A DNA stretch of 21,984 nucleotides from JBHJGU01 sp050331475. Its GTDB lineage: Bacteria; Pseudomonadota; Alphaproteobacteria; Caulobacterales; Maricaulaceae. The notes beneath the pieces were generated by a model. It saw nothing but the letters and a program-made list of their open reading frames with translations. It was not told where the DNA came from and ran no database searches. The translations under genes and the position numbers were made by a program. The stretch covers positions 1 through 21,984 of the forward strand of contig JBHJGU010000134.1 in NCBI GenBank assembly GCA_050331475.1, written 5' to 3'. Every line of letters begins with the position of its first letter. Position 1 is the stretch's first letter. This document shows positions 1 through 6,813 of this stretch, in pieces.

Positions 1-39
1 ATTTGCCCTTCTACACCGCATTGGGGTGGTGTCTACCGG

Positions 40-67
40 GGCGCGGCTACACGGGTGGGGCCGCGCC
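40..67. other. GC-rich hairpin at window edge
   Basis: GGCGCGG at 40-46 pairs with CCGCGCC at 61-67 across a 14-base loop, and the flanking ACC/GGT can extend it past a two-base bulge. No T-run follows on either strand. It may be a second structure in the region downstream of argG, or belong to whatever lies left of the window. No function is assigned. Confidence 0.25.
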
Positions 68-78
68 GGTCAGCGCTT

Positions 79-128
79 AAAAAACGCCCACACGGCCTGG
101 GAGCGGAGGCGCGGCCACGCGCCTCCGC
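79..128 (-). terminator. possible argG terminator
   Basis: GCGGAGGCGCG (103-113) and CGCGCCTCCGC (118-128) form a perfect 11-bp stem with the 4-base loop GCCA, starting 10 bases past the corrected argG stop. On the minus strand a run of six T follows (79-84 on plus), but about 18 bases after the stem rather than directly. It is therefore a strong hairpin with a displaced U-tract: plausible but not a classic intrinsic terminator. Confidence 0.45.
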
Positions 129-137
129 GTTATCGGT

Positions 138-1375
138 TTAAAAGTTCCGTCCCATCGCCCGGTCCCGCGCGGCCTTGATGCGCAAGCGAAGGGCGTTGAG
201 TTTGATGAAACCGTCCGCGTCTGACTGATCATAAACGCCGAGATCGTCTTCGAACGTCACATGGGCGAGCGAGTAAAGCGAATTGGGCGACGCGCGGCCG
301 ACGACATCCACCGCGCCTTATAGAGCTTCAGCCGCACGGTTCCGCTCACCGCCGTTTGGGACGCATCGATGGCGGCCTGGAGCATCTCCCGCTCCGGGCT
401 GAACCACAGCCCGTTGTAAATGAGCTGGGCGTAGCGCGGCATCAGCTCGTCTTTCAGATGCGCCGCGCCGCGATCAAGCGTGATCTGCTCAATGCCCCGG
501 TGGGCGGCTAATAAAATCGTCCCGCCCGGGGTTTCGTAGACGCCGCGGCTTTTCATGCCGATGAACCGGTTCTCTAACAGATCGAGACGACCAATACCGT
601 GCGCGCCGCCTAAGGTGTTGAGTTTGGTCAGCAAAGCCGCCGGGGACAGCGCTTCGCCATCCACACTCACCGCGTCGCCGCGCTCGAAGCCGATTTCGAC
701 GTATTGCGGCTGATCGGGCGCGTCTTCAGGCGCGACGGAGCGCTGATAGACGTGGGCGGGGGCCTCCACATTGGGGTCTTCGAGCAGTTTGCCCTCCGAG
801 GAGGTATGCAACAAATTGGCGTCCACGGAGAACGGCGCCTCGCCCAGCTTATCCGCCGGCACGTCAATGCCTTGGGCGCGGGCGAAATCCAGCAGGTCCG
901 AGCGGGACTTGAAATCCCATTCCCGCCAGGGCGCGATCACTTTAATCTCCGGGTCCAGCGCATAGTAGGCAAGCTCGAAGCGGACCTGGTCATTGCCCTT
1001 ACCGGTCGCGCCATGGCAGACCGCGTCCGCGCCCACTTGGGCGGCGATGTCGATCTGGCGCTTGGCGATTAAGGGCCGGGCGATCGAGGTGCCCAGCAGA
1101 TAGAGCCCCTCATAGACCGTATTGGCGCGGAACATGGGAAAGACGTAATCGCGGACGAAGTCCTCACGCAGGTCGTCGACGAAAATCTCTTTCACGCCCA
1201 AAGCTTCGGCCCGCTTGCGCGCCGGCTCTAGCTCCTCGCCCTGGCCCAGATCGGCGGTGAACGTCACCACCTCGCAGCCGCGCTCCGCTTGGAGCCATTT
1301 CAGAATGATCGAGGTGTCCAACCCGCCGGAATAAGCGAGGACGACTTTTTTCGGGGCGTCGGCGGGGGTCGGCAT
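138..1375 (-). CDS. argG: argininosuccinate synthase, with one-base frameshift near 316
   Basis: ArgG joins citrulline and aspartate with ATP to make argininosuccinate, the penultimate step of arginine synthesis, in the cytoplasm. The N-terminus has the PP-loop ATP motif SGGLDTS (about residues 16-22), followed by family segments such as GATGKGNDQVRFE. The ATG at 1375 has AGGAG 7 bases upstream. The uninterrupted frame runs only to 257 (372 codons), and its last 18 or so residues are foreign to the family. Shifting frame near 316 restores a normal C-terminus (VDVVGRASPNSLYS, then DGFIKLNALRLRIKA) ending with TAA at 138-140. With one base restored the protein is 412 residues, normal for the family. 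The likely loss is one C from CCC on the plus strand (GGG in the coding strand after the KLYK codons), a short homopolymer, so a sequencing error is the simplest reading. A true deletion would remove the C-terminal 60 residues. The gene follows the SdpI-like gene after 59 bases on the same strand. Confidence 0.93.
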
Positions 1376-1434
1376 GGCGCGCTCCTAGGGACCGGATATT
1401 GAGCGCGCGGTTTTAGGCGGTCGCGCGCGCCCTG

Positions 1435-2154
1435 TCAGCCCGCCGCGTCACCCGCGTCGTCCGGCGCCAAGGTTTCCCGATTGGGGTCATCGCGCCAAAC
1501 GACGAACGAATAGACCACGCCTGCCGCGCTCGCGCCCAGCAACAGGCTCACATAGGCGTAGACCACCAGTCCGGTCGGCGCGACAAAGCAGCCCAAAACG
1601 CCGGCGACCGACACCGCCAACCAGGCACGCCCCACAAAGCGGTGGGTCTTGTCCCAGGACAAATCGCTCGACAGCGTCCAAGGGGTGCGAACGCCTGCGA
1701 AGAAGTTCGGCCGCGCTTTGGTCATGACATTGCCCAGCGCGGCGGTCAGCGCCATGGTCGCGACCAGGATCAGGGTCAACCCGTCCCACCCGGTCTCCCC
1801 CAGCGCGGGCGGCGCGAACCAGCCCAAAGCTTGGCCGGTGACGAAGCCCTGCGCCGCGGCGAGCACGGCCGTCACGCCGATCCAGCTTGTCAGGTAAAAC
1901 GGCCCCGATCGGGCGAGGTTGCGCCCGCGAGGGTCGATCTTTGGCAATATGGCGAGCATCAGGCCCACGCCCGCAATCACAGCCGGCAGGAGCATAAACG
2001 CCTCCCACCGGCCGCCATAACGGCTGACGGAACCGTCAAGACCATACCGCAGCGGGATTTCCGCATCGGGGGCCACGCCGAAAAACCCCACCGCGCCGAG
2101 ACCGCCCGCGATTGCGGCGCCCAAAACGGTCGCCAATAGGCCGATACGAATCAT
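1435..2154 (-). CDS. SdpI/DUF1648 family integral membrane protein
   Basis: The 239-residue protein has about six hydrophobic segments (near 3-26, 53-72, 86-113, 125-144, 176-192 and 195-220). A DUF1648-like N-terminus (EIPLRYGLDGSVSRYGGRW, 32-50) precedes the SdpI signature around 140-176 (GNVMTKARPNFFAGVRTPWT, then SWDKTHR). In Bacillus subtilis SdpI gives immunity to the SdpC killing peptide and acts as the membrane sensor that sequesters SdpR; many homologues lie outside any sdp toxin operon. The ATG at 2154 overlaps the stop of the ArsR-type gene as ATGA and has AGGAGA 7 bases upstream inside that gene, so the two are translationally coupled. No SdpA, SdpB or SdpC-like gene is visible here. 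The toxin-immunity role is inferred from the family; a role in envelope stress is also possible. Confidence 0.85.
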   Translation of the reverse strand: MIRIGLLATVLGAAIAGGLGAVGFFGVAPDAEIPLRYGLDGSVSRYGGRWEAFMLLPAVIAGVGLMLAILPKIDPRGRNLARSGPFYLTSWIGVTAVLAAAQGFVTGQALGWFAPPALGETGWDGLTLILVATMALTAALGNVMTKARPNFFAGVRTPWTLSSDLSWDKTHRFVGRAWLAVSVAGVLGCFVAPTGLVVYAYVSLLLGASAAGVVYSFVVWRDDPNRETLAPDDAGDAAG

Positions 2155-2435
2155 GAGCGGTCTCCTTGCTTTGCGGTTTCGGATTTGAACACGCCCATCA
2201 TCCAGGCGATCGCCTCGTCCACGACCGAAGCGTTCAGCCGATACCGAATGGTCGTGCCCTCGCGTTCGGCCAGGATCAGATCGGCGTCTTTGAGTACGTT
2301 GAAATGCCCGGACATGGTGGGTTTGGCGACGTCGAAGGCTTCGGCCAATTCGCCGGCCGTGCGCGGGCCGTCGCGCAACAGATCGAGCACTTGGCGACGC
2401 ACCGGGTGGCCGAGCGCTTTGAAGACGCGGTTCAT
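2151..2435 (-). CDS. ArsR/SdpR-type winged-helix repressor
   Basis: A 94-residue ArsR-family DNA-binding protein. It opens with NRVFKALGHPVRRQVLDLL, followed by a helix-turn-helix (TAGELAEAFDVAKPTMSGHF, about 27-46) and a wing with REGTTIRYRLN (about 58-68). The arrangement matches B. subtilis SdpR, an autorepressor co-transcribed with sdpI, including the C-terminal IAWMM segment. There are no CxC-type metal-binding cysteines, which argues against an arsenic or metal sensor. The ATG at 2435 has no Shine-Dalgarno sequence upstream (CAAACT precedes it), and a promoter-like pair places the transcript start at or near the A of the ATG, so the mRNA may be leaderless. An AT-rich palindrome starting 8 bases upstream is the likely self-operator. 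By analogy the downstream membrane protein may titrate this repressor at the membrane; that is inference. Confidence 0.88.
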   Translation of the reverse strand: MNRVFKALGHPVRRQVLDLLRDGPRTAGELAEAFDVAKPTMSGHFNVLKDADLILAEREGTTIRYRLNASVVDEAIAWMMGVFKSETAKQGDRS

Positions 2436-2438
2436 AGT

Positions 2439-2467
2439 TTGAATTTAGGCTAAATACGAATTTTAGA
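2439..2467 (+). promoter_or_regulatory. possible promoter for the 2535-5075 gene cluster
   Basis: TTGAAT (2439-2444) and TTTAGA (2462-2467) are 17 bases apart. The -35 match is fair and the -10 match is weak. If real, this promoter is interleaved with the divergent repressor promoter and covered by the same palindrome, so the repressor could also affect the plus-strand cluster. Confidence 0.25.
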
Positions 2468-2470
2468 CAA
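2442..2470 (-). promoter_or_regulatory. sdpR-like gene promoter, possibly leaderless
   Basis: Read on the minus strand, TTGTCT (2465-2470) and TAAATT (2442-2447) are separated by 17 bases and resemble -35 and -10 boxes. The -10 box ends 7 bases before the start codon, so transcription would begin at about the ATG. The absence of a Shine-Dalgarno sequence there agrees. It is predicted from spacing and consensus only. Confidence 0.4.
2443..2466. promoter_or_regulatory. palindromic operator candidate for the ArsR-type repressor
   Basis: ATTTAG-G-CTAAAT (2443-2455) is a perfect inverted repeat around one base. Its right arm CTAAAT (2450-2455) also forms an inverted repeat with ATTTTAG (2460-2466). 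This AT-rich patch stands out in GC-rich DNA, has the size of ArsR-family sites and overlaps promoter-like boxes on both strands. Binding by the adjacent repressor is inferred. Confidence 0.5.
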
Positions 2471-2534
2471 GGGTCCCGCCGCTTGCCAGCCGGCCGCGGC
2501 CGCGCTACCGCCCCGGTTTGAGGGGAACCTGCTC

Positions 2535-3563
2535 ATGCGCATCTTCACCAATCCGAAAACCGCCTGGCATACGCCCGCTGGCGAGATAAAGGACGGCCAG
2601 CTCAAACCGCCCTTTGATCAGCCCCGCCGGATCGAGATCGTGCTCGAGGCGCTGCGCGCGCGAGGAGCGCCTTTGCCGAAGACGCCGCCGGTTTGCGCGC
2701 CCGACGCCATCGCGGCCGTACATGACCCCAGCTATGTGCGCTTTCTCGAAACCGCTCATGATCAATGGCTCGCAGCGGGGCGAACGGGGGATGTGTTCCC
2801 GCTGGTCTGGCCCGGCCCCGGCTTCAGGCGCAACGTCAAACCGAACACCATCGATGGTCTGATCGGGCTTTACGCCTTTGACAGCGGCACCCCGATCGCC
2901 GCGGGAACGTGGGATGCGGTGCGCCAGGGTGCGGACGCCGCGGTCGCGAGTGCAGATGCGCTCAGCGCCGGTGAGGATCGGGCCCTGTGCCTGACCCGCC
3001 CGCCGGGCCACCACGCCATGAGGGGCCAATATGGCGGCTATTGCTTTCTGAATTTCGCCGCCATCGCCGCCCAACGCTTACGGGACAACGGCGCCGCGCG
3101 GGTCGCCGTCTTGGACGTGGACTACCACCACGGCAACGGCACCCAGGACATCTTCTACGACCGCGGCGACGTTTTGGTGGTCAATCTCCACGCCGATCCG
3201 ATCGCCGAATACCCCTATTATCTCGGCCACGCGGATGAGATCGGGGTCGGCGAGGGCGAGGGCGCGACCCTTAATCTGCCGCTGCCGGCGGGAACCGATG
3301 GGGCCGCCTATTCCGACGCACTTGCCCAAGCGTGCGCCGTCATCGCGCGTTTTGGCGCGGACGCCCTGGTGTTATCCTATGGCGCGGACACCTTTGAGCA
3401 TGACCTTTTGGGCCGGTTCAAACTGACGACAGCGGACATGGGACGGATCGGAACCGCCGTCCGCGCTCTTAAATTACCTGTGCTCACCGTGCTGGAAGGC
3501 GGCTATGCGGTGGAGGATTTGGGCCGCAATGTCGTGAGCCTCATCGCTGGCCTAGAACCGTGA
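2535..3563 (+). CDS. histone-deacetylase-fold amidohydrolase, acetylpolyamine amidohydrolase type
   Basis: The 342-residue protein fits the arginase/deacetylase fold and is collinear with Mycoplana ramosa acetylpolyamine amidohydrolase in length and motifs. Family members remove acetyl groups from acetylated polyamines or lysines using a Zn-bound water. Visible active-site residues are the tandem His H159-H160 in RPPGHHA, Zn ligands D196 and H198 in LDVDYHHGNGTQD, the third ligand D285 in SYGADTFEHD, and the transition-state Tyr Y324 in EGGY. The opening segment GEIKDGQLKPPFDQPRR is also typical of the polyamine type. The ATG at 2535 has GAGGGG 9 bases upstream. It leads a compact cluster with a dehydrogenase (10-base gap) and pyrF. 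Polyamine deacetylation is the best guess; another acetylated amine is possible. Confidence 0.88.
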   Translation: MRIFTNPKTAWHTPAGEIKDGQLKPPFDQPRRIEIVLEALRARGAPLPKTPPVCAPDAIAAVHDPSYVRFLETAHDQWLAAGRTGDVFPLVWPGPGFRRNVKPNTIDGLIGLYAFDSGTPIAAGTWDAVRQGADAAVASADALSAGEDRALCLTRPPGHHAMRGQYGGYCFLNFAAIAAQRLRDNGAARVAVLDVDYHHGNGTQDIFYDRGDVLVVNLHADPIAEYPYYLGHADEIGVGEGEGATLNLPLPAGTDGAAYSDALAQACAVIARFGADALVLSYGADTFEHDLLGRFKLTTADMGRIGTAVRALKLPVLTVLEGGYAVEDLGRNVVSLIAGLEP

Positions 3564-3573
3564 GGACCCGCCC

Positions 3574-4374
3574 ATGACCCGATATTTGGCGCTAATCACC
3601 GGCGCGTCCGCCGGCATTGGCGCAGCACTCGCCCGCGTTTACGCCCAAGAGGGTTGGGATTTGGCCCTAACCGCCCGACGCGCGGACCGGCTGGAGACGC
3701 TGGCCGAAGCGCTGTGCAAACAACACGGGACCCATTGCTTGGTGCTGCCAGAAGATCTGAGCGACCCGGACGCGCCAAATCGCTTGGTCGCGGCGATCAC
3801 CGCGCAGGGCCGCGCCATAGACGGGCTGGTCAATAACGCCGGCTATGGGTTGGGCGGACCCTATGTTGAGACCGAATGGGCGGACCAAGCCCGGTTTCTC
3901 CAGGTCCTGGTGAGCGCGCCGGCGGCGCTGTGCCATCTCTGCCTGCCCGCCATGATCGAGCGCGGCTTTGGCCGCATCCTCAACGTCGCCTCGCTGGCGG
4001 GTCTGGTCCCCGGCTATGGCGGCCAGTCACTTTACGGGGCGGCAAAGGCGTTCGTGGTCAGAATGTCGGAAAGTCTGAGCGCGGAAACCGTGGGAACCGG
4101 GGTGCATGTCACCGCCCTCTGTCCCGGCTTGACCGAGAGCGAGTTCCACGACCTGGCGGGCACGCGCAAAGCGGTGGACGACCTACCCGGCTGGGTAAAA
4201 CGAACGGCGCAAGACGTCGCCCGCCAAGGCTACACAGCATGCGAAGCGAACAGACCCGTCCACGTCACCGGGGCTGAGAATAAAACCGCCGCAGCTCTTA
4301 CCCGGCTCTTGCCCGACGCGGTGACAAACGGTTTGGTGCGCCGGCAATCGGCGAGGTTCCGCCGCACCGTTTGA
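3574..4374 (+). CDS. short-chain dehydrogenase/reductase (DltE-like)
   Basis: A 266-residue classical SDR oxidoreductase, NAD(P)-dependent and cytosolic. The cofactor motif TGASAGIG is at 9-16, NNAG at 87-90, and the catalytic residues are S140, Y154 and K158 (SLYGAAK). ARRADRL at about 34-40 suggests NADP preference through the Arg after beta-2. Overall it resembles the uncharacterised DltE/YqjQ branch; the substrate cannot be told. The ATG is preceded by GAGGA, which begins inside the stop codon of the upstream gene (TGAGGA), indicating co-translation. The protein carries a C-terminal extension of about 50 residues after the Rossmann core that looks basic and not strongly conserved. Confidence 0.85.
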   Translation: MTRYLALITGASAGIGAALARVYAQEGWDLALTARRADRLETLAEALCKQHGTHCLVLPEDLSDPDAPNRLVAAITAQGRAIDGLVNNAGYGLGGPYVETEWADQARFLQVLVSAPAALCHLCLPAMIERGFGRILNVASLAGLVPGYGGQSLYGAAKAFVVRMSESLSAETVGTGVHVTALCPGLTESEFHDLAGTRKAVDDLPGWVKRTAQDVARQGYTACEANRPVHVTGAENKTAAALTRLLPDAVTNGLVRRQSARFRRTV

Positions 4375-4382
4375 GGCCCGCT

Positions 4383-5075
4383 ATGTCCGCCTTCACGCCC
4401 GACCGCTTGTTCGTCGCCCTTGATGTGCCCAGCGTGGACGAAGCCCGGACGCTCGCGCAGACGCTGTTGCCCACAGGCGTCGCCTTTAAGATCGGGCTCC
4501 AGCTCTTGCCCATTGGCGGGCTGGAGCTCGCGCGCGAGCTCAAGGACCAAGGCGCGACTGTGTTCCTGGACTACAAGCTCTTAGACATCGCCAACACAGT
4601 GGAGAGCGCGGTGCGATCCGTAGCAAGCCTTGGGGTGGATTACCTCACCGTGCATTGCGAGCCCCAAGCCGTCTCCGCCGCGGTGCGCGGGGCCAAAGAC
4701 ACCGGGCTTAAACTGCTCGGCGTGACGGTGCTCACCTCATACACCGACAAGGACGTGCAACTCGCGGGCTACGCCCACCGGGTCAATGTGTTGGTGATGC
4801 GCAAGGCCATGAACGCGATGACCGCCGGCTTCACCGGCGTGGTCGCCGCGCCGCGCGAAATCCCCATGCTGCGCGAACGGCTCGGCCAAGAGCTAGAGAT
4901 CGTCACCCCAGGGATCCGCCCCGCGGGCGCGAACGCCGACGATCAAGCCCGCATCGCCACCCCGGACAGCGCGGTGAAGCTGGGTGCGACGCGGCTGGTG
5001 ATCGGCCGGCCGATCACCCAAGCGCCCGACCCGGTCGCCGCGACCCAAGCGATTATCGCAAACGTTGCGGGCTAA
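4383..5075 (+). CDS. pyrF: orotidine 5'-phosphate decarboxylase
   Basis: PyrF decarboxylates OMP to UMP, the last step of de novo pyrimidine synthesis. The 230-residue protein has the charged active-site network D14 (VALDVP), K36 (FKIGLQ), and D63-x-K65-x-x-D68 in FLDYKLLDIANT, plus phosphate-contact segments TPGIRP and VIGRPIT near the C-terminus. Length is normal for bacteria. An upstream TTG at 4371 is in frame, but the ATG at 4383 is preferred because GAGG lies 6 bases before it and the protein then starts just ahead of the first strand. It follows the SDR gene after 8 bases. Its last 23 bases overlap the convergent GH5 gene. The usual LDLKLHDIPNT is slightly altered here (YKLLDIANT), with the charged residues kept. 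Confidence 0.95.
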   Translation: MSAFTPDRLFVALDVPSVDEARTLAQTLLPTGVAFKIGLQLLPIGGLELARELKDQGATVFLDYKLLDIANTVESAVRSVASLGVDYLTVHCEPQAVSAAVRGAKDTGLKLLGVTVLTSYTDKDVQLAGYAHRVNVLVMRKAMNAMTAGFTGVVAAPREIPMLRERLGQELEIVTPGIRPAGANADDQARIATPDSAVKLGATRLVIGRPITQAPDPVAATQAIIANVAG

Positions 5076-6057
5076 GCCCTAAGGCTTCGAGCGCGCCAGG
5101 CCGCCACGCCCCAGCATCAAGGTCGTAAAGGTCGAAGCCCCCGGCGAAGTCCCATGCGCACCAGGCGAACCCGCGATCCTCAGCCGCCGCGCGCACCGCC
5201 TCAAGCCAAGGATTGCGCACCGCATCCGTCGCGGCCTCGAACACGCCGAACTCGCCGAGAAACACCGCCGCTCCGGTCGTTTCGGCGAAGTGGCGCGCCC
5301 GCTCCATATCCGCCTCAAGCGCGCGGCGCTCCTCCGCCGTCCCCCAGCTCACCCCGAGCGGCGGCCAATCCTCCCCAAAATCCGCGCCTTGATGGGTAAA
5401 GGCGCGGGGACGATAAAAATGAAACGTGGCGACAACATTGGGGTCGTCGGGCAGCTATAACCGCTCCAGCGCGCCCACATTGGAATAAACATCGCCGCCC
5501 AAAATGACGAGACGGTCGGGATGCAGCCGCCGAACCCGCGCCAGCGCTTCGGCCAGAAGCGGGTTCAGACGATCCGCGGTCAATTGATCATGGGGCTCGT
5601 TAAGCAGTTCAAAGATCAGATCATCGGGCGCGCCGGCGTAATGCGCCGCGATTTGCGCCCAAAGGCCGAGGAACCGGGCGCGATGGCCGTCAGGGTCCGC
5701 CATCAGGTCCCAATAATGGTGCACGTCCAACACCACGGCGAGCCCTTGAGCCCGCGCTTGGGCGATCACCTGGTCAACCCGAGCGTAGATCGCCGGATCG
5801 ATCTGATAAGGCCGGGTCTGGCTGGCGTGCTTGTCCCACGCCACGGGCAGGCGCACCGCCTCGAACCCCACCTCGGCGATAATCCGCAAGTGATCATCGG
5901 CGATCCGATAGCCCCAATCGCCCTCGCGCGGGGCCTCCAGCGCATTGCCTAAATTGATGCAGGTTTGAAACGGCAGGGCCGCACGCGGGGCCTGAGCCGG
6001 CGCGTCGGCACAAGCCGCCAGCGCCAGCGCTAAGCCCGCAAAACCGCTGCGCCGCAA
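5053..6057 (-). pseudogene. GH5 glycoside hydrolase lipoprotein interrupted by in-frame TAG
   Basis: Two pieces in the same frame (start to 5458, and 5454 to 5053) make one 334-codon cellulase-type GH5 gene with TAG at codon 201 (5455-5457). The N-terminus looks like a lipoprotein signal with lipobox LAAC (C16), so the enzyme would be exported and lipid-anchored. The segment INLGNALEAP begins the barrel. The acid/base Glu is E154 in ELLNEP and the nucleophile is E269 in FLGEFG; FHFY (212-215) and THQGADF (221-227) match the family. All these lie on both sides of the stop, and nothing else is lost. The amber replaces a residue just before LPDD that is not catalytic. The start is a TTG 3 bases past the TAG of the upstream gene with no good Shine-Dalgarno, suggesting coupled translation. 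It ends with TAA inside the convergent pyrF. As written the product lacks its nucleophile and would be inactive unless the TAG is read through or is an error. Substrate (beta-1,4-glucan or another beta-glycan) is unknown. Confidence 0.8.
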
Positions 6058-6060
6058 AAC

Positions 6061-6480
6061 CTATCGCCGCCCAAACCGGCCGCCACCGAAGCCGCGCGCG
6101 CCGCGAAAGCCCACACCACCGCGAAACCCGACGCCGCGAAAGCCGGCGCCGCGGAACACGCCGAAGGGCTGGCCGATCACTCCTTGGCCGCCGCCAAACA
6201 CCAGAAACGGGTGTCCGCCAGGACCGCCGACCCCGCCCGTGAGCGTTCCGGCGAAATCCGGCGCCAAGGTGATCGGGTCGCCCAAACGGATTGCGTCCGC
6301 TGAAACCGCCACGGATGAGGCTGACGGCGTCGCCACGGGCGCGGGGCCATCCTCGAAGCCGTAAAACGCGCGAACCGGTCCCCCGACCAAGTCGAGCGAC
6401 GCTGGCGCCGCGTTGGTCTGCGCAAGGGCGGGCGCGGCCAACACAGAACTCGTAACGGTGATCAACGTGGCGCGCAGCAT
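6061..6480 (-). CDS. secreted Gly/Phe/Arg-rich protein of unknown function
   Basis: A 139-residue protein with a clear Sec signal peptide (hydrophobic 3-17, cleavage likely after ALA at 18-20). The mature part is low in charge and turns Gly-rich from about 82. It ends with a degenerate FRG-repeat tail (FRGAGFRGVGFRGGVGFRGA, 109-128) and then FGGGRFGRR. I do not recognise a domain. Such tails occur in surface or matrix proteins and in RNA- or polysaccharide-binding proteins, but no role is claimed. The ATG at 6480 is chosen over an in-frame TTG at 6495 because AGGAG sits 7 bases before it. It ends with TAG, and the GH5 gene starts 3 bases later in the same frame, so the two are probably one operon. 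Confidence 0.7.
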   Translation of the reverse strand: MLRATLITVTSSVLAAPALAQTNAAPASLDLVGGPVRAFYGFEDGPAPVATPSASSVAVSADAIRLGDPITLAPDFAGTLTGGVGGPGGHPFLVFGGGQGVIGQPFGVFRGAGFRGVGFRGGVGFRGARGFGGGRFGRR

Positions 6481-6503
6481 GGCGGGACTCCTCAACCAAG
6501 AGG

Positions 6504-6515
6504 GTTAACGTTAAC
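6504..6515. promoter_or_regulatory. GTTAACGTTAAC palindrome upstream of the Gly-rich gene
   Basis: A perfect 12-bp palindrome made of two GTTAAC units lies 24 bases before the ATG at 6480. On the minus strand a TATAAC box lies about 15 bases further upstream (6530-6535 on plus), with no convincing -35. The position suits an operator downstream of the transcription start. TTAAC resembles a CtrA half-site, but the full TTAA-N7-TTAAC spacing is absent. Confidence 0.3.
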
Positions 6516-6573
6516 GGCGAAGAACGAAGTTATAAAGCCACTTCGCCTGTCGCGCGAACCGCACGCCGCCGGC

Positions 6574-6771
6574 TTAGAAGTCGTAGGCCACGCCTTTGCG
6601 CTCCCAATCGCCATAACGGGTGGGTTCTTCGCCGCGAGGACCGTGAAGCTCCGTGGGCTGCGCATCCGCCTGTGCCTGAGCCCGGCGCGCGGCGGCTTCG
6701 GCGAGCGCGCGACGCGCGGGGGGGGTCAGCTCGGCCTCGGGGTTGGCGCCCGGCGGGGTCGTCTCGCTCAC
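6574..6771 (-). CDS. DUF1674 protein, SDHAF4-like succinate dehydrogenase assembly factor
   Basis: A 65-residue protein with the family's C-terminal signature GPRGEEPTRYGDWERKGVAYDF at about 44-65 (family consensus GxEPTRYGDWExxGxxxDF). The eukaryotic relative SDHAF4 binds flavinylated SdhA and helps assemble complex II; the bacterial role is inferred from that homology. The N-terminal half is Ala/Gln/Pro-rich and probably disordered. The start is GTG at 6771, 7 bases after GAGGAGGG; the open frame upstream to 6924 has no family similarity. It is divergent from htpX, a pairing I associate with alphaproteobacteria, and ends with TAA. Confidence 0.82.
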   Translation of the reverse strand: MSETTPPGANPEAELTPPARRALAEAAARRAQAQADAQPTELHGPRGEEPTRYGDWERKGVAYDF

Positions 6772-6813
6772 ATCAATGCCCTCCTCGATCGGTGGAACGA
6801 CGACGGAATCCCT

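Noticed and set aside
1..137. tRNA or small RNA gene in the left non-coding end
   Set aside because: The hairpins there do not assemble into a cloverleaf and no promoter-terminator pair outlines an RNA gene.
310..322. Programmed frameshift in argG
   Set aside because: A minus-one shift would be needed at TAT AAG GCG, which is not a slippery X-XXY-YYZ heptamer, and no stimulating structure is obvious.
2505..3074. 189-codon open frame on the minus strand
   Set aside because: It lies antisense to the deacetylase-fold gene, whose motifs are all in place; its protein is Arg/Gly-rich and resembles nothing, as expected from GC-rich shadow frames.
5894..6499. 201-codon minus-strand frame across the Gly-rich and GH5 starts
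   Set aside because: It is out of frame with two genes that have clear signal peptides; its product is Arg-rich and looks like a frame shadow.
6504..6515. CtrA binding site
   Set aside because: The site has TTAAC units but not the TTAA-N7-TTAAC spacing, so CtrA control is not supported.
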